64,000 nt of DNA from positions 310,001 to 374,000 of the forward strand of contig CAJZBQ010000033.1 in assembly GCA_914767885.1 (NCBI GenBank), given 5' to 3'. The first letter of the stretch is position 1; every line of letters starts with the position of its first letter. Below are positions 45,785 to 57,393 of this stretch, one piece after another. The position numbers were made by a program, and so were the translations under genes. The notes beneath the pieces were generated by a model that saw nothing but the letters and a program-made list of their open reading frames with translations, made no database searches and was not told the DNA's origin. Origin of the DNA: Blepharisma stoltei (Eukaryota; Ciliophora; Heterotrichea; Heterotrichida; Blepharismidae).

Positions 45785-47883
45785 ATGGCAAAACTAAGCC
45801 TGAGCAAAGAAGAAACAGTAAGATTGATCCTTCAATACCTTGAAGCTAACGAATATCATCGAGCTCTCATTGAGCTTGAAAAGGACTCAAAAGTAAAATT
45901 GCGACGATATGGCAAAGAAATTGACTTTTTCTGCAATCTAATTACAGATGGTCGCTTTGAAGATGCAGAAACCTTCATTACACCTCTAAAAAACCGTAGC
46001 GAGCCAAGCTATAATAAAGTTCTTTACACCTTGAGAAAGCAGCGATTTTTAGAAGCATTAGAAAGCGCCACAGATCCAAAGCTCGATGATCTTGTGGGAT
46101 GGCTAAAAGAGCTCGAATCTGTTGCAGCAAGAGAAGATTTTAGTGAACTGTGCCATATAATCAGCCTCAACAAAATAATAGACCATCCTGACTATGCGAA
46201 TTGAAATATCTACAGAGGACGCATCAACTGCTTCAATGACTGTTTAAAATTTTTAAGTGAAATTTATGGTATTTTACTATAAATTTCTATTTAAAATCAT
46301 ATATTTATGTATAATATAAGTCAAGAGAAACTAGATATCCTATTTCTGCAAGCGAGTTACCTAAATGCTCTTTAACTGAACTCCTAGGGCAACTAAACAG
46401 TGTTGAAATTTTAGGGGAAACTGGAAATATGAGAAGTCCAAAGTTCAACTCAGAACAAAATAAAATTCGAGGAAGCTTCAGGTACTCTCAGGAATTGAAT
46501 GAAGAAAAAAAGGAAAACGCTTCTGAAGGAAGTCTAGTAATTAATGAGGCAGAAAATCAAGCAGATCGTGAAGAAGAAGCTAAAGGAAACAATAAAAAAG
46601 TATCGTTCTGGAATATACCAAAAGTAACAGAAGAAGTTTCAGATGAGGAAAATAAAATTGTATATAATATTGAAGAACTCGACGTAATGTCGCCAGGCGA
46701 AGATCATTCACTAGGTGAAGACCACGAAGAAATGTTCAGACAATCTAGCCAAGAGCTTATGGCTAGTTTTAATCCTGCTCTGCTCAAAGAAATGGCCAGA
46801 ATTGAAGATGCCAAGCCAATTCGCTGTTCAGCCTTCAACGTCTCTGGAGACTACTTCGTCCTCGGCACAAATTCTAATTCAATCAAAGTTTGTTCAATGC
46901 ACAACATCGTCGACGGCCTCATGTATAATGAGCACCAAGGCCGCGAGCAGTATATAGACATCGTATTTGAGCTTCGTCGAGCTTATATAGGCTCAGTTTA
47001 CTGCATTGATTGGTCACGTTCCGAAACCCAAATTGCTGCTGGCTATAGCGATAAAAACATCCGTGTCCTATTTTGCCCAGACTTTTTAGAACTCCAGGAA
47101 ACTCAATCAGAAACTTTGATGTGTGAAGAAGGAAGATATCTTAACGGAGAAGGAGAGCTCCCAGAAATAATGGAAGTTGTACTACAAGGACACCAAGATA
47201 TCGTAAGAACTGTCTGCTATAACCCAGTTGACGATAGGATCTTGTTAAGCGGAGGAAGCAATGATGGAGATATCAAAGTATGAAATACAGAAACTGGGCA
47301 ATTTTTACAGAAATTACAAGGACACAATGGGTCAATTTTCCAAATAGCAGCTGAAGGGAAAGCAAGCTATTTTATATCTGTCGCAACTGATAGGACGCTT
47401 AGGCTGTGGGACTTAAGAAGCAATAAATGCCAGATGACGCTGAATGGGGAGTCTTTTGCAGAGATGACTTCAGTTGCACTCACTAATTCAGCAACGCAAG
47501 TGAGGGCAGAAACCAAAGACAAAATTACAAATATTTTTTTGAAGAGGCAGCAAGGCAAACAAGCTGCTCCTGCAAAGCCAAATTTAGCTGCAGTTGGGCA
47601 TGCAGATGGAATAGTAACTGTATGGGACATCAATGCAGGGAGGCTGTATTCAAAGAACTCATATCACTTAGCTGAGTGTAGAAGCGTTGATTTTTCAGCC
47701 GACACTCGATGGCTGGTTTCTTCTTCATTCGACCGTAGCATTGGCTTAGTACAAATGGATACCGGCTCAGCATGCAGGCTTGAATATCACGAAGACAGGG
47801 TGGTTTCAGCTCGATGGCACCCATTTTTACCAATTTTGCTGTCGACTTCTGCAGACAAAACTGCAAGGATATTTTCTCCATAA
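45785..47883 (+). CDS. WDR47-like LisH-CTLH-WD40 protein
   Basis: Pieces 45785-46264 and 46315-47883: 2049 nt, 682 residues. Residues 1-160: LisH and CTLH (EETVRLILQYLEANEYHRAL, then ITDGRFEDAETFITPL). Acidic linker with SFWNIPKVTEE. From about residue 285 seven WD40-like blades (VSGDYFVLGTNSNSIKVCS; CIDWSRSETQIAAGYSDKNI; VLQGHQDIVRTVCYNP; ATDRTLRLWDLRSNKC; GIVTVWDINAGRL). Architecture matches WDR47, a microtubule and ciliary regulator. UGA-Trp at 46202 and 47281 among others. Confidence 0.8.
46265..46314. other. 50-bp TA-bounded IES
   Basis: TA at 46265-46266 and 46315-46316. Removal gives CLKFLSEIYKSRETRYPISA and continues into SELPKCSLTELLGQL, in frame. The smallest IES found here. Confidence 0.75.
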
Positions 47884-47916
47884 AGCCTATTAAATAAATA
47901 TTTATGTTAGATTAAT

Positions 47917-48435
47917 ATGTCCGACTTCTCAGACTTTGATCCAGCTAATATAAGCTCTTCTAGTGAAGAAGAAGTCCCTGCTAAAAGAAAGCCACAAGAA
48001 AGCATAGAAAAGCTTGAAAAAGAGTCAAAATTGCCAAACCCATTAGAACTTTTAGCAAAAGCAAGATCTTATAAGCCGATAAAAGTGTCGCAGGAAAAGA
48101 CAAAGGTTAAGACAAATCCGTATGAAAATGCAGTGATTAAAAAAGAGCCGGTAATGAAGGCAAATGAATCAGATGCATTGGAGCAGTATGATTATTTTGC
48201 GAATGCTGGAGATGCAGTTTTGGAGCATTGGAATGCACCTCAGGAACTTCCTGATAAAGAAAAGCCACTTGATAAGAGGAAATTTATAAGAAAGCAGGAC
48301 TTCAGGAAGAAAAAAGTTGAAGGGCTGACTGGTGTAAAAGCTAAAGAATTTTTGAAGCGGCAAAAAGGACAAAGCACTTGGAAAAGATGGAAAACTGATG
48401 AAGAAGTTCAAATGAGGCAGAATTATGACAGCTAA
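47917..48435 (+). CDS. conserved-looking small nuclear-type protein
   Basis: 172 residues, uninterrupted, no UGA. Acidic Ser-rich start (MSDFSDFDPANISSSSEEE), then LPNPLELLAKARSYKPIKV. The end GVKAKEFLKRQKGQSTWKRW with TDEEVQMRQNYDS resembles the C-terminus of small plant and protist proteins ending KERxKRQRGQS..W..EEEMRMRQ. Function unknown. Starts 34 bp after the WDR47-like stop. Confidence 0.65.
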   Translation: MSDFSDFDPANISSSSEEEVPAKRKPQESIEKLEKESKLPNPLELLAKARSYKPIKVSQEKTKVKTNPYENAVIKKEPVMKANESDALEQYDYFANAGDAVLEHWNAPQELPDKEKPLDKRKFIRKQDFRKKKVEGLTGVKAKEFLKRQKGQSTWKRWKTDEEVQMRQNYDS

Positions 48436-48538
48436 ATGATGATTTAATATGGATAACTGAATAAATTAGCATAATTTCTTTATCTTAATAGCATATTTTT
48501 TCCTTAAAATATAATTTAATTATCATAAATAAAATATT

Positions 48539-49076
48539 TAAGACTAATCCCCTTAGCTTAACTTAGATTATTATAAATTAGCTCCCGCCCTATGCCGGCT
48601 TTTCATTTAACTTTCTTCGCTCCATCCCTTTGCTTGCTAACCCGATGCACGGTCTAAAGGTATGTGCTGCTCCTCCCAGACGAGGTCTTGCACTCGAATC
48701 CTGGAAGTAAAGACGTTGGGTGGTCGCCTTGCCGTACGCCAATGGGGTTACTTTTCCGACAATTCGAAAATCGAGTTGTCTGGCATCGAGATAAAACTCT
48801 AGCCCAAGGTTCAGCTCCCTGCATCGCACTGGGAAAATGCCCGATTGGCCAAATAAAGCCCTCTGGCCTTACTGAGCTATCCTTTCTAACTTCCATATTC
48901 CATTGCCCTGGATGTGAGCCTGCGGTCTGTCAGCCCGACATTACGCTCCATCAGATCAATAAAACTCAGCTGGACACTTTTGCCGTCCACTGCTCTCTCT
49001 CCCGCAAGATTCCCAGACTCCTGACTGGCTTCAGCATTAAGATGGCAAGTTGGTGCTCCATGCCATTTTTTATGTA
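48539..49076 (+). mobile_element. SINE-like retroposon, 538 bp, with 13-bp duplication
   Basis: TAAGACTAATCCC at 48539-48551 and 49077-49089. Ends CATGCCATTTTTTATGTA. Shares CACTGGGAAAATGCCCGATT, CTCTGGCC and TCTAACTTCC with the 13.0- and 24.2-kb copies. Intergenic, so no frame test; the duplication is the main support. Confidence 0.8.
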
Positions 49077-49336
49077 TAAGACTAATCCCAATGAAAAGAT
49101 AAAGCCCTGACCTCCTCAAATCTATTAAAAATAATTTATAACATTTTTAATATTTCCTATAATAGTTCCAAAATATAGAAAACCCTTTTAGATTTATTAT
49201 GGCCAGCTAACGAAATTATGTTGATTTTATGGCATTTTTAAATCAGCTGGCCAGTCAGGAAACTTGTAAAAATGGTGAATAATTCTAGATATCTGATAAT
49301 CTCTCTGAAATTTATAATATATTATAAAAAAAACAA

Positions 49337-49606
49337 ATGGGCTGCTGCAATCAAAAAATTTTCAGAATCCAAACTGAAGAGGTTCAAGGATTTAGCGTCG
49401 AGACTCAACTAGAAAATGAAGACGAATTCAATGACATCAGCATTCTTACCTCAAAATCTGAGCAGCCAAATTGCAGCAAAACAACATTGGCTTCTCCTAC
49501 AGACTCTCCTCCAGGTACAATGAGATACAATTTTCATTCTTTTCGCTGCAGAACTGACTATGAAAAAGCATTTCTATCTTTTACCTCTAATAATATGCTA
49601 AAATAG
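49337..49606 (+). CDS. small N-myristoylation-type protein
   Basis: 89 residues. MGCCNQKIFR is an N-myristoylation plus palmitoylation signature. Acidic middle (ENEDEFNDISIL), and a C-terminal PPGTMRYNFHSFRCRTDYEK. Probably a peripheral membrane protein; no family recognised. A GGCCAGCT..AGCTGGCC inverted repeat lies upstream (49203-49254). Confidence 0.6.
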   Translation: MGCCNQKIFRIQTEEVQGFSVETQLENEDEFNDISILTSKSEQPNCSKTTLASPTDSPPGTMRYNFHSFRCRTDYEKAFLSFTSNNMLK

Positions 49607-49755
49607 AAGAATGGACCTTAATCAGTCTTCAATAAACCAGACTAAAGTAATCTCATAGATGACGAAATTAGTAATTATTGCAAAATAGTAAAAATAAAAG
49701 ATATTTGATAATTTGAAAAATTAATACAAGGATAAAGAGTTAATATAGTGTAATG

Positions 49756-51163
49756 TTAGTTATGCTTTAGATGGTTTAAATCTAGAGAGAGCGTTAGATC
49801 TTCATTTTCACGATCCGTAAATTCTGAAATATTATCAAATCAGTCTATATCTGGCGATAGGATTTCTTTATTGAGATTTATAGTATTTACTATGCTTTTT
49901 TGCCTTGAGTGGCGCGGTATGGGTGCCACTTCGGCAAGCTCCTTCTTCCAGTTGGCCGAGCCAACTCAGGTTGGTTCGGCCAACTAGAATTGACAAGTCT
50001 CCCCAAAAGGCCTCACTTGTCAATTCTCCAGTTGGTCGAACCAACCTGAGTTGGCTCGGCCAACTGGAGGATGAAGCTTGCCGAAGTGGCGCCCATACCG
50101 CGCCACTCAAGGCAAAAAGCTATATTTTTTTGGTTGCTTTTTGTAAGACCTTATGAGATTTTGCACGGGTAATTGCTTCCTTTTTAGCTGTTCAAGGAGA
50201 CTTTCGAATAGTTGGCTGCTCTGAAGGGTTTATCTTGGAATTTTCTTTCTTTTGAGTGCTGCTTAAAGTTGAGCTTGCAGTCACTTCTTCCTTTTGTTTT
50301 AAATTCCTTCTATCTGTAAATATAAAAGTTTGTTTTATCACTTTACAAATAAAATCTGCTTCAGCTCCTCTTGAATATTGTTTAAATAAATCTATATTTT
50401 GTGAAGGTATTATTTTTTTACAAATATTATCCCCAAGATTTTCCCTCTTATTAAAATTGTCCATGAATGCTAGATCATCTTCTTCTCGAGCTCTACTAAA
50501 TTCATCCTGATATTTTTTTATTAATCCTTTCATTTCTTTTTGTAACTTTTTTTTTTCGGCAACATCTATATTCATTGTCTCTGCATCTTCTGTGATTTTC
50601 TGAATTATTTCTTTTTCTCTGCTATCAACAGCTTCTCTTACCGATTGATATAACTCTGAAAATTCTGCTAATAATTTATTTTGGGCATTTTTAATGCTAG
50701 ACTGTTTTTTCTCGAGTTTATCTTGTTCTTTTAATATATTTGCTTCTATTTGCGAAACTGAATTCTTTATATTCTCTAATTTTTCTCTATGCTTGGTTGC
50801 AGCTTTACTAATAGGAAAAATTTCATGAGATTTATGCCCATCTTCCAAAATGCAACTGACGCATAAAATTTTTTTATCAGTATTGCAAAATGCTTCAAGT
50901 TCTTTATTGTGATTTTTACAGATATTTTGGCAAGTCTTTTGGGTTTGAATTTGTATCAAAGCCAAATTTATAGGAAATGCTTGTATATTAGGTGCTAAAG
51001 ATACGAGATTGCATTGAGGGCATAGCATTGATTTATTTGAAAATAGCGAATTAATGCACAATTTACAAATTGTGTGCCCACAGGAAATAAGTATATGCGG
51101 AATACGTGTGTGATTATCGAACTCAAATGAACATTTAAAGCACTCCATATTTATATAGCTCAT
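49756..51163 (-). CDS. TRIM-like RING plus B-box protein
   Basis: Pieces 51163-50123 and 49890-49756: 1176 nt, 391 residues. The start is ATG 51163 (MSYINMECFKC) or 51148. RING: CFKC, SCGHTICKLC, CPQC. B-box: CKNHNKELEAFC, CVSC, HKSHEIF. Then a coiled coil (EKLENIKNSVSQIEANIL) and a basic tail with two UGA-Trp codons. Probably a cytosolic ubiquitin ligase. Removing a palindromic IES adds 45 C-terminal codons. Confidence 0.8.
49891..50122. mobile_element. 232-bp palindromic IES
   Basis: TA at 49891-49892 and 50123-50124. Nearly the whole element is an inverted repeat: GCCTTGAGTGGCGCGGTATG at the left, complement at the right, then CAGTTGGCCGAGCCAACTCA and its complement, with a spacer of about 35 bp. 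GC-rich, unlike the host gene. Removal joins ATKKI to VNTINLNKEI. Confidence 0.8.
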
Positions 51164-51458
51164 GCACCTTAATAGATCTCTATACCCCAGCAGAATACCG
51201 ACCAGAAAAAATATGTACAGGGCACCTGCCTTATACAGTATAAGTCTGATTAGGTACCTTAAAACCATAAACGGAGATTTGTCAGTTTCGTTTTTCTTTT
51301 CAAAAAAGCTGACAAGTACAAATTAATTTTGGAAATTAAAATGGATGGCCAATAATGATCTAAAATATATTTCAGGGCTATATAATAAAATATTCTGGTG
51401 TGCCTGATATTTTATAGGATAGTAGCTATTTTACAATAGAATTTACAATATTCAAATA

Positions 51459-54400
51459 TTAAGTATTTATTATAAGCATATCGCCATCCTCTTGAATATT
51501 AAGAGACTGCTCTACATTGGATTCTTCTTCACTAGTTTCACTTTCTTCTTCACTTTCGTCACTTTCTTTTGTTTCTATTGTTGTTTGTTCAATTAGTCCT
51601 TTGCTCATTAAAATTTTTAAAGCTCCTTTTCTCATTTCTTTAACAAGTCTCCTTGCTTTAGGCTTCAGATCTTCTATGCTTAGGACTGTTTCTACAAGTT
51701 GGTCTATGTCAGCCAGGAAGTTTTCAACGTTTTTATATTCAGCATTTTTGGCTTTTTCTTGTATTTTCCTTAAATCTATACTGTTTTCAATTTCTTCAAG
51801 ATCCAAAAATCTCTTTTTCTCATCCCAAAAAATAAGTTTTGATGAAATTTCTTGAAATATTCCTTGCATCCATGTTTCTCTTCGTTTTCCAGTCACTGGT
51901 TTTTGTTTAAATACAGTTGAGTCAACAGTTCTTTTAGGTCGATTTTTTTTATACTATAACAAATTAATTTAATGCCAGAAGCATTGAGTAGCTTTTATTT
52001 TTTGAAATATATACTAACAGTGAATTTAATCTTATCCACCATAGTTATTTTACTAGGCTTTTTCAAAGTCAAATCAGGTTCAGGAAGTTCATCAATATTA
52101 ATTTTAATTGTTGAGGACACTTCAAGCACTTCTTCCTTTCTCATTCTTTTAGGCTTTTCTTCCTCTTTTGTAGGATCATATAGAGGACAAATTTTTTTAT
52201 TCTGCTTATTATGTCCAACCATCCCACACCTTCCACAAATCATATTCCCATGCCCTGTGTTAAATAAAACAGCACCAGACTGATATTTCTGTATGCATAG
52301 GTCTTTCCAAGCTTTTTCCTCTTCCAACTTTTTTCTCTCTTTTTCCAGCTTCATTTCTGCCTTTCTCTTCAACCTTTTCTTCTCTTTAAGTTCCTTTGTT
52401 AAAGAATTGATTATTTGCTTTTTCTCTTGTTTTTTCTTTTCTTCAATAGTTTTTGCTGCTCTTTCCTTTTCTAACTGCAGCTTTTTCATTTCTTCATTCT
52501 TTTTATTAATGAGATATTTATTAACCAATTCTTGATCATCAGTGAATTTCACGTAAACATTGAAAGTTCCGTCAAGATTTGGAATTTTTTCTGTGATTTT
52601 TAGAGCTTTTCGTCTTGGCAAACTAATAGAGTTAGGCGGAGGAGATACCGGGATTTCTTTATTGCTTGTGTTTATACTTTTTAGGGTATTCTGGAGGTCT
52701 GTTAAGGCTTGTTGTTCATTGATAGCTTCATTTTCTACATATGTCTCTTGTGGTATATATAGCCCATCAGCTTCCATTTTCCTGAGAACTTGTCCATTTT
52801 CTTCTTCATCATCAGAGCTGCTGTCATCTTGATAAAATGCTTCTCCTAAAACCCTTATTTGTTTTCTCAGAATTTTATTAAGCTCTTTTTGGTAATTTTC
52901 AATTTGTTGCTTTGATGGGGAGTTTTTTAAAATTCTTTTGAGGAAAGAATATCCACAATTTCCAAAAGTAGGGTCACCTCTCCCAAGTACTTCAATCATG
53001 CCTCGCTTCCGAGCTTGAACATAAGAACCTGTAAGATTTCAAGGAGCCATTAAAAGCTCATCTTCTATAATATCAGCTAAATAGTTAACCCTTTTATCCT
53101 TTACTTCTCTTTTGAGCGTCATAATTGAGCTAAAAAGCTTATCGAAAGGTAGATAAGAAATTCCTTTGTCTTTTAATTTCTTTTTTGCTGAAAGCATACT
53201 CTCATATTTGCATAAATCCTCAGGAGATATTTTATTGAAAATATCTTCTTTTGTAGGCAGTGTAGGGCTTGACCAAAAATTATCAGTATAAAAGCATTTA
53301 AGTTCTTTAAGATGTTTTTTAATTGAGTATTTAGGGAGATGTGGGAGATTTGACACAAGGGTATCAATGCTCACTTTATTTCCATTTTCTTTCAGAATTT
53401 TTAATATTAGTCCTTGCCTTCTCTGAGTAACAAATTTCCTTAGTTTCACTGAATTTGGTGTATAAACTTTAACTTTTGGCTCAGTTTGTCCATAAGTATA
53501 GGCATATTGCAATGGTCTCAAAATTCATTTATTTTTTTTGTGGATTAAAATAAAGTCTGTTTTCTTGTGGTCATGGTAAAACAAAGGAGTCTTCATAAGC
53601 TTGCTTTCTAATAAACATAGACTTTGGTTATCTTTTAAGTGTCCTAGAATAGGAAGATTTTGATTATGTGAAAGTCTCTTGATGATTCCTAATTTCCCTG
53701 TATGAGATTCTAAATACATTTGATCTTGTCCTTTGAAGTATCTTGTTATCCTTGAAGTCATTCCATTATTACTTATGAGCGGAGGTCTTTTTTCTACGAA
53801 TTCTGTAAGGATAAAAGCACCACGCTTAAGCGTTAAATCTTCATGTGTTTGAAAAGATACATAGCCTGAAGGCTCTTCTTTTAAAGGATATGATAGTTCA
53901 GGGACTTTCAAAATTGCTTTTATTTCTATTGAAGCTGAAATCTTAATAAAAGGTCTATGAAAATCTCTTAGCTCTGCATCATCCCAGTTTCCTTTATTTA
54001 AAGGATACTCATAAGATATATTTGCGTGGTGAAGCTCTTCTGAGATAGAGTGTTCCTCTTCTGAAGCTTTTGTAGAATTTTCTTCAGTTTTAGACTCTGT
54101 AGGAGCAGTTTCAACGTCAGACTCATTATCAGAAACATCGCATGCAGGTTTATTTTCTTTTGAGGCTTCATCTGTTCTTTTATAATTAAGAAAGCGTAAA
54201 TCAAATACCATTTTCTGGAAATCCTTATTTATTTTTTCATGAGTCGCACTTTGTGTGTCGTAAAATGAAAGATCGTCTCAAGGCAATTTATCAAAAAGAA
54301 AATTAACGTTCTTATAGATTTCTTGCTTTGCTGTATAATTTTGAGAAAATAATTGTGGATTTATAGCGAAATTTGTTTTTTGAGCAAATTTGTAATTGCC

Positions 54401-57271
54401 TTCAATTTCACCCCACAATGAATTGCTTGTCTGCATTCTGGGCTCAGGGTTGAATGGTTTTGGATACGAGATATAGGGCTTTCCCTTGAATAGCCCGATA
54501 ACGGAATGAAGCCAGCCCGTTATCGGGCTATTCAAGGGAAAGCCCTATATTTTTCTTTGGAGTTTTATAAAAATCCATCTCGATCGGGAGTCTTGTGCTT
54601 TTTGTTAAAGGCTTGATTGGGATCAATAAATCATCAGTTCTTAGTGTTCCATTGGTTTTTGGAAATATATCGATTGCTTTATTCAACATAGGTGCTTTAG
54701 TATCTATAGCATTATTGATAAATGGCACTTTCTTGTTTTCCTTTAAACTTCCAGAGTTAATATAAATTCCATTTTCTCTTCGAAATACAACCATGGTTTC
54801 ACGCTTTTTATGTTTAGTAGGAGGTCCATTCCAAGCTATATTTTTTAAAAAGTCGCATTTCTTGATTTCATTGTATTTTATTCTTTCTTTCTTAGTGAGT
54901 GCTTTAAAAGTATTTTGAGTCTCATCTATTTCTCTATTAAGCTGCCTTAGTCTTTTCAGCAAATATCTTTTTTCATAATCTTTAGTTTCTAGCTCAAGCA
55001 GCTCAATTCTTTTAGGCTCTGCTGAAATGTCTCTTATTTCTTCATAAAATTCCTTTAACTCTCTCTTATACCTAGCAAGCCTATTCATATAGTCAAAATA
55101 CTCCCCAACACTCCCATTTTTATCAACTTTTAAAACATTATCGCTTTTTTTATATTTTTCTATAGTTGATTGTAAAGGTAAATATATTTCAGTTCATTTA
55201 ACTATAGCTTCTCCAGTAGCTTTAATAAATATAGGAATTTCATAATTGTAGTTGATTCTAGGAGATGAAATTGAGATCGCTTCAGAATTTTCAACAGATT
55301 TTTCTGAAACACAATCTTCTGCTAAACTCTCTATATCTGATCAATCATCTGGATGCTTTTTCTTTTGGGCTGCTGTAAAAGTTGGGATATATTGAGATTT
55401 TTTAGGCTTTGGTGCTTCCACTATTTCAATGATATCGTCTAAATCTAAGACTTCTTCATAAATTTGCTCCAAGTCTGATTGCTCTTGATACCAAACATTT
55501 AGGGGCAACAAAAAATAATTTAGCTATAATTTATTTTATATTATTATGATAACTATAAAAGCAATTTGGATGAAGGTGTATCTTACATTCTGAACAAATA
55601 TAAAGAGTCCTTGATTTCTTTCCTTTTTGATAATAGCAGAAGATGCATTCTTTTGTATTTTCAATTTTTATTATCCAATGCATTCCTGAAATTGCTTGAT
55701 TTATTACAGTTTTATTTTCTCTTCTAGCTTTGCTTTTTTCGCACACAAAGAAAACTGCGATTTGAATGCGGTATTTATCATATGATAAAAATTTTTGATT
55801 CAATGAAATCATGTGGTTTTTATATAGAATATATGAATTATTCAGTGCTATCTCAAGAAAATAAAAAAAAAGTTTTTCCATCATTTGATTGCTCTATGAG
55901 GGTATGAGTAATAAGTCATATTTTGGTCGAACATATCAATACCTCTCATAAATTTCCTATAGCGTTCGATAATTTCTGGAATTGTCATGATTTCACTTTT
56001 GCCTCTTTTTCTTGTGATTACAGCTGATGTTCCTGCATTAGTTGCACGAACAACCATCCTTTGGTCATGCCAACAAGATAAAAGTATCTGATCTGCTCTT
56101 ATAAACAGATATTCACTTTGATTTATTCCTGCAATAATCTTTTTGAAGTCCTTCGGAAAGATATTTTCGATTTTGTTTTATTGTGCCAGTGCATTCAATT
56201 CCAAAATTCTTTCAATTTCAATTTCAATAGCAAATGGTATTGAATTATATCAATTATCAATATAAAGATGAAAATTTTGATTTTCTAGTCCTTGCAAAAG
56301 CCTCAAGCAAACGTTTTCAGGAGAGAATTCAGAAGATTCATTTTTTTCCTAGGTAGATAATGAATCTATAAATATAACCGTTGCTTGAACCTGCTAAGAC
56401 AAAATTGTTGAATCCTCACTTAGTTGGTTTCATTGGAAGATATTGCTTCATGGAATTTCTTCCTTTGAAAGCAATCATAGATTCGTCAATTGATTTGCTT
56501 TGCTCTAGAAGATAATATTGTTGAGATTTTGCTTCGATTTGACTCATTAGTGGATTCAATTTTTCTAGTTTATCTTGTGAGTTTGATGAGTAGAAAGGAT
56601 CAGAAAGATGAAAAATGCTTCCAATATTTATAAATCTTTTGAGTCCTAAGGCCTTTGATATAAGACTACTCTCTCATAATCCATGAGTATTCCAATGCAT
56701 ATGATAATTTGGTTTCCTATCAATTCCCATCATAATTATCACCCCAATGTATGCTTCTAATTCAATCATATCTATTTCTTTGATTTTCTTTGAATTTATT
56801 ATTTCAGGAGCTTTTGATTCTTTCTCATCTTCTTTTGCTTCTTCAATGATCAGCTGTGAGAGCTTTTCATTCAATATATCAATTTCAGGGTTATTCAATT
56901 TTTTTTTTTTGCTTTTCTGATAGCTTCTTAGTGTAATATCTTCATGAATTAGTCAGTACTTTTTCCAAGACCTCATTATCAAAATAGATCTTGAAAAAGT
57001 CTATCGGCCTTCATGAAGAATCAAACTCACGTGAATTTCTTCCAGAACAAGAGTTCAGTTGGTAGCTATTTATAGTAATTCCTTCTTCTTTAATTCAATG
57101 GAGAGCCGAAAGTTGATCTTCAATATCAATATTCATCATTATATTTATTTATTACATAAAAGTTAAGTTGTGTACTAGTGTCAGCATATCTGCTGATTTA
57201 GTATTGAAAAAATACGGTGAAAACTACAGAAAAAATCAATGTAGTTTTTTCTGACTTACCCAAACATCCAT
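51459..57271 (-). CDS. TAF1: TFIID subunit TAF1
   Basis: Pieces 57271-57260, 55490-54548, 54471-52008 and 51951-51459: 3912 nt, 1303 residues. DUF3591 core: LKRGAFILTEFVEKRPPLIS, LPILGHLKDNQSL, KTDFILIHKK, then KVKVYTPNSVKLRKFV and CKYESMLSAKKKLKDKG. APWN (Trp by UGA) and GRGDPTFGNCGYSFLK follow. Zinc knuckle CGRCGMVGHNKQNKKICPLY; C-terminal bromodomain-like helices (DLRKIQEKAKNAEYKNVENF). Scaffold of TFIID at promoters. The N-terminal 12 nt (MDVW) lie beyond a piggyBac insertion; that join uses the repeat ATGTTTGG and is the least certain step. Confidence 0.85.
51952..52007. other. 56-bp TA-bounded IES
   Basis: TA at 51952-51953 and 52008-52009. Removal joins KFTVSI to YKKNRPKRTVDS in TAF1. 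Confidence 0.7.
54472..54547. mobile_element. 76-bp perfect hairpin IES
   Basis: TA at 54472-54473 and 54548-54549. Arms TATAGGGCTTTCCCTTGAAT.. of about 33 nt pair perfectly around a loop of about 13 nt. Removal joins TPKKNI to SYPKPFNPEP in TAF1. Confidence 0.85.
55491..57259 (-). mobile_element. degenerate piggyBac-type transposon in TAF1
   Basis: 1769 bp between copies of CCAAACAT (55491-55498 and 57260-57267). The transposase starts at ATG 57139 (MMNIDIEDQL) on the minus strand and ends at the UAA at 55531. DDE_Tnp_1_7 landmarks: LEAYIGVIIMMGIDRKPNYH, SIDESMIAFKGRNSMKQYLP, LYIDNWYNSIP, CTGTIKQNRK, RGIDMFDQNM and KWWKNFF, then a Cys-rich end (CIFCYY, CSECKIHLHPNC). All three catalytic Asp positions survive. 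At least five frameshifts, most at A or T runs (A12 at 56899, A7 at 56346, T9 near 55875). UGA is Trp throughout. Terminal inverted repeats and TTAA are not evident. Confidence 0.8.
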
Positions 57272-57393
57272 CTTAACTAGAGATTATATAAATAGATGCC
57301 CCCTATCATTTTAACTCATTAATAAGCCATTTACTAAAGCCTTTTATTTTGTATTTTATAAAATCAACAATTTTAAGAAGCATTTAGAATGTC

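Noticed and set aside
46318-46380. An in-frame reading EKLDILFLQ after joining TA at 46254 with 46317 in the WDR47-like gene
   Set aside because: It runs into UAA at about 46373. The join 46265/46315 keeps the frame open through the rest of the gene and gives a better CTLH continuation.
48590-49119. Overlapping open frames on both strands
   Set aside because: Same reason: interior of the SINE-like element 48539-49076.
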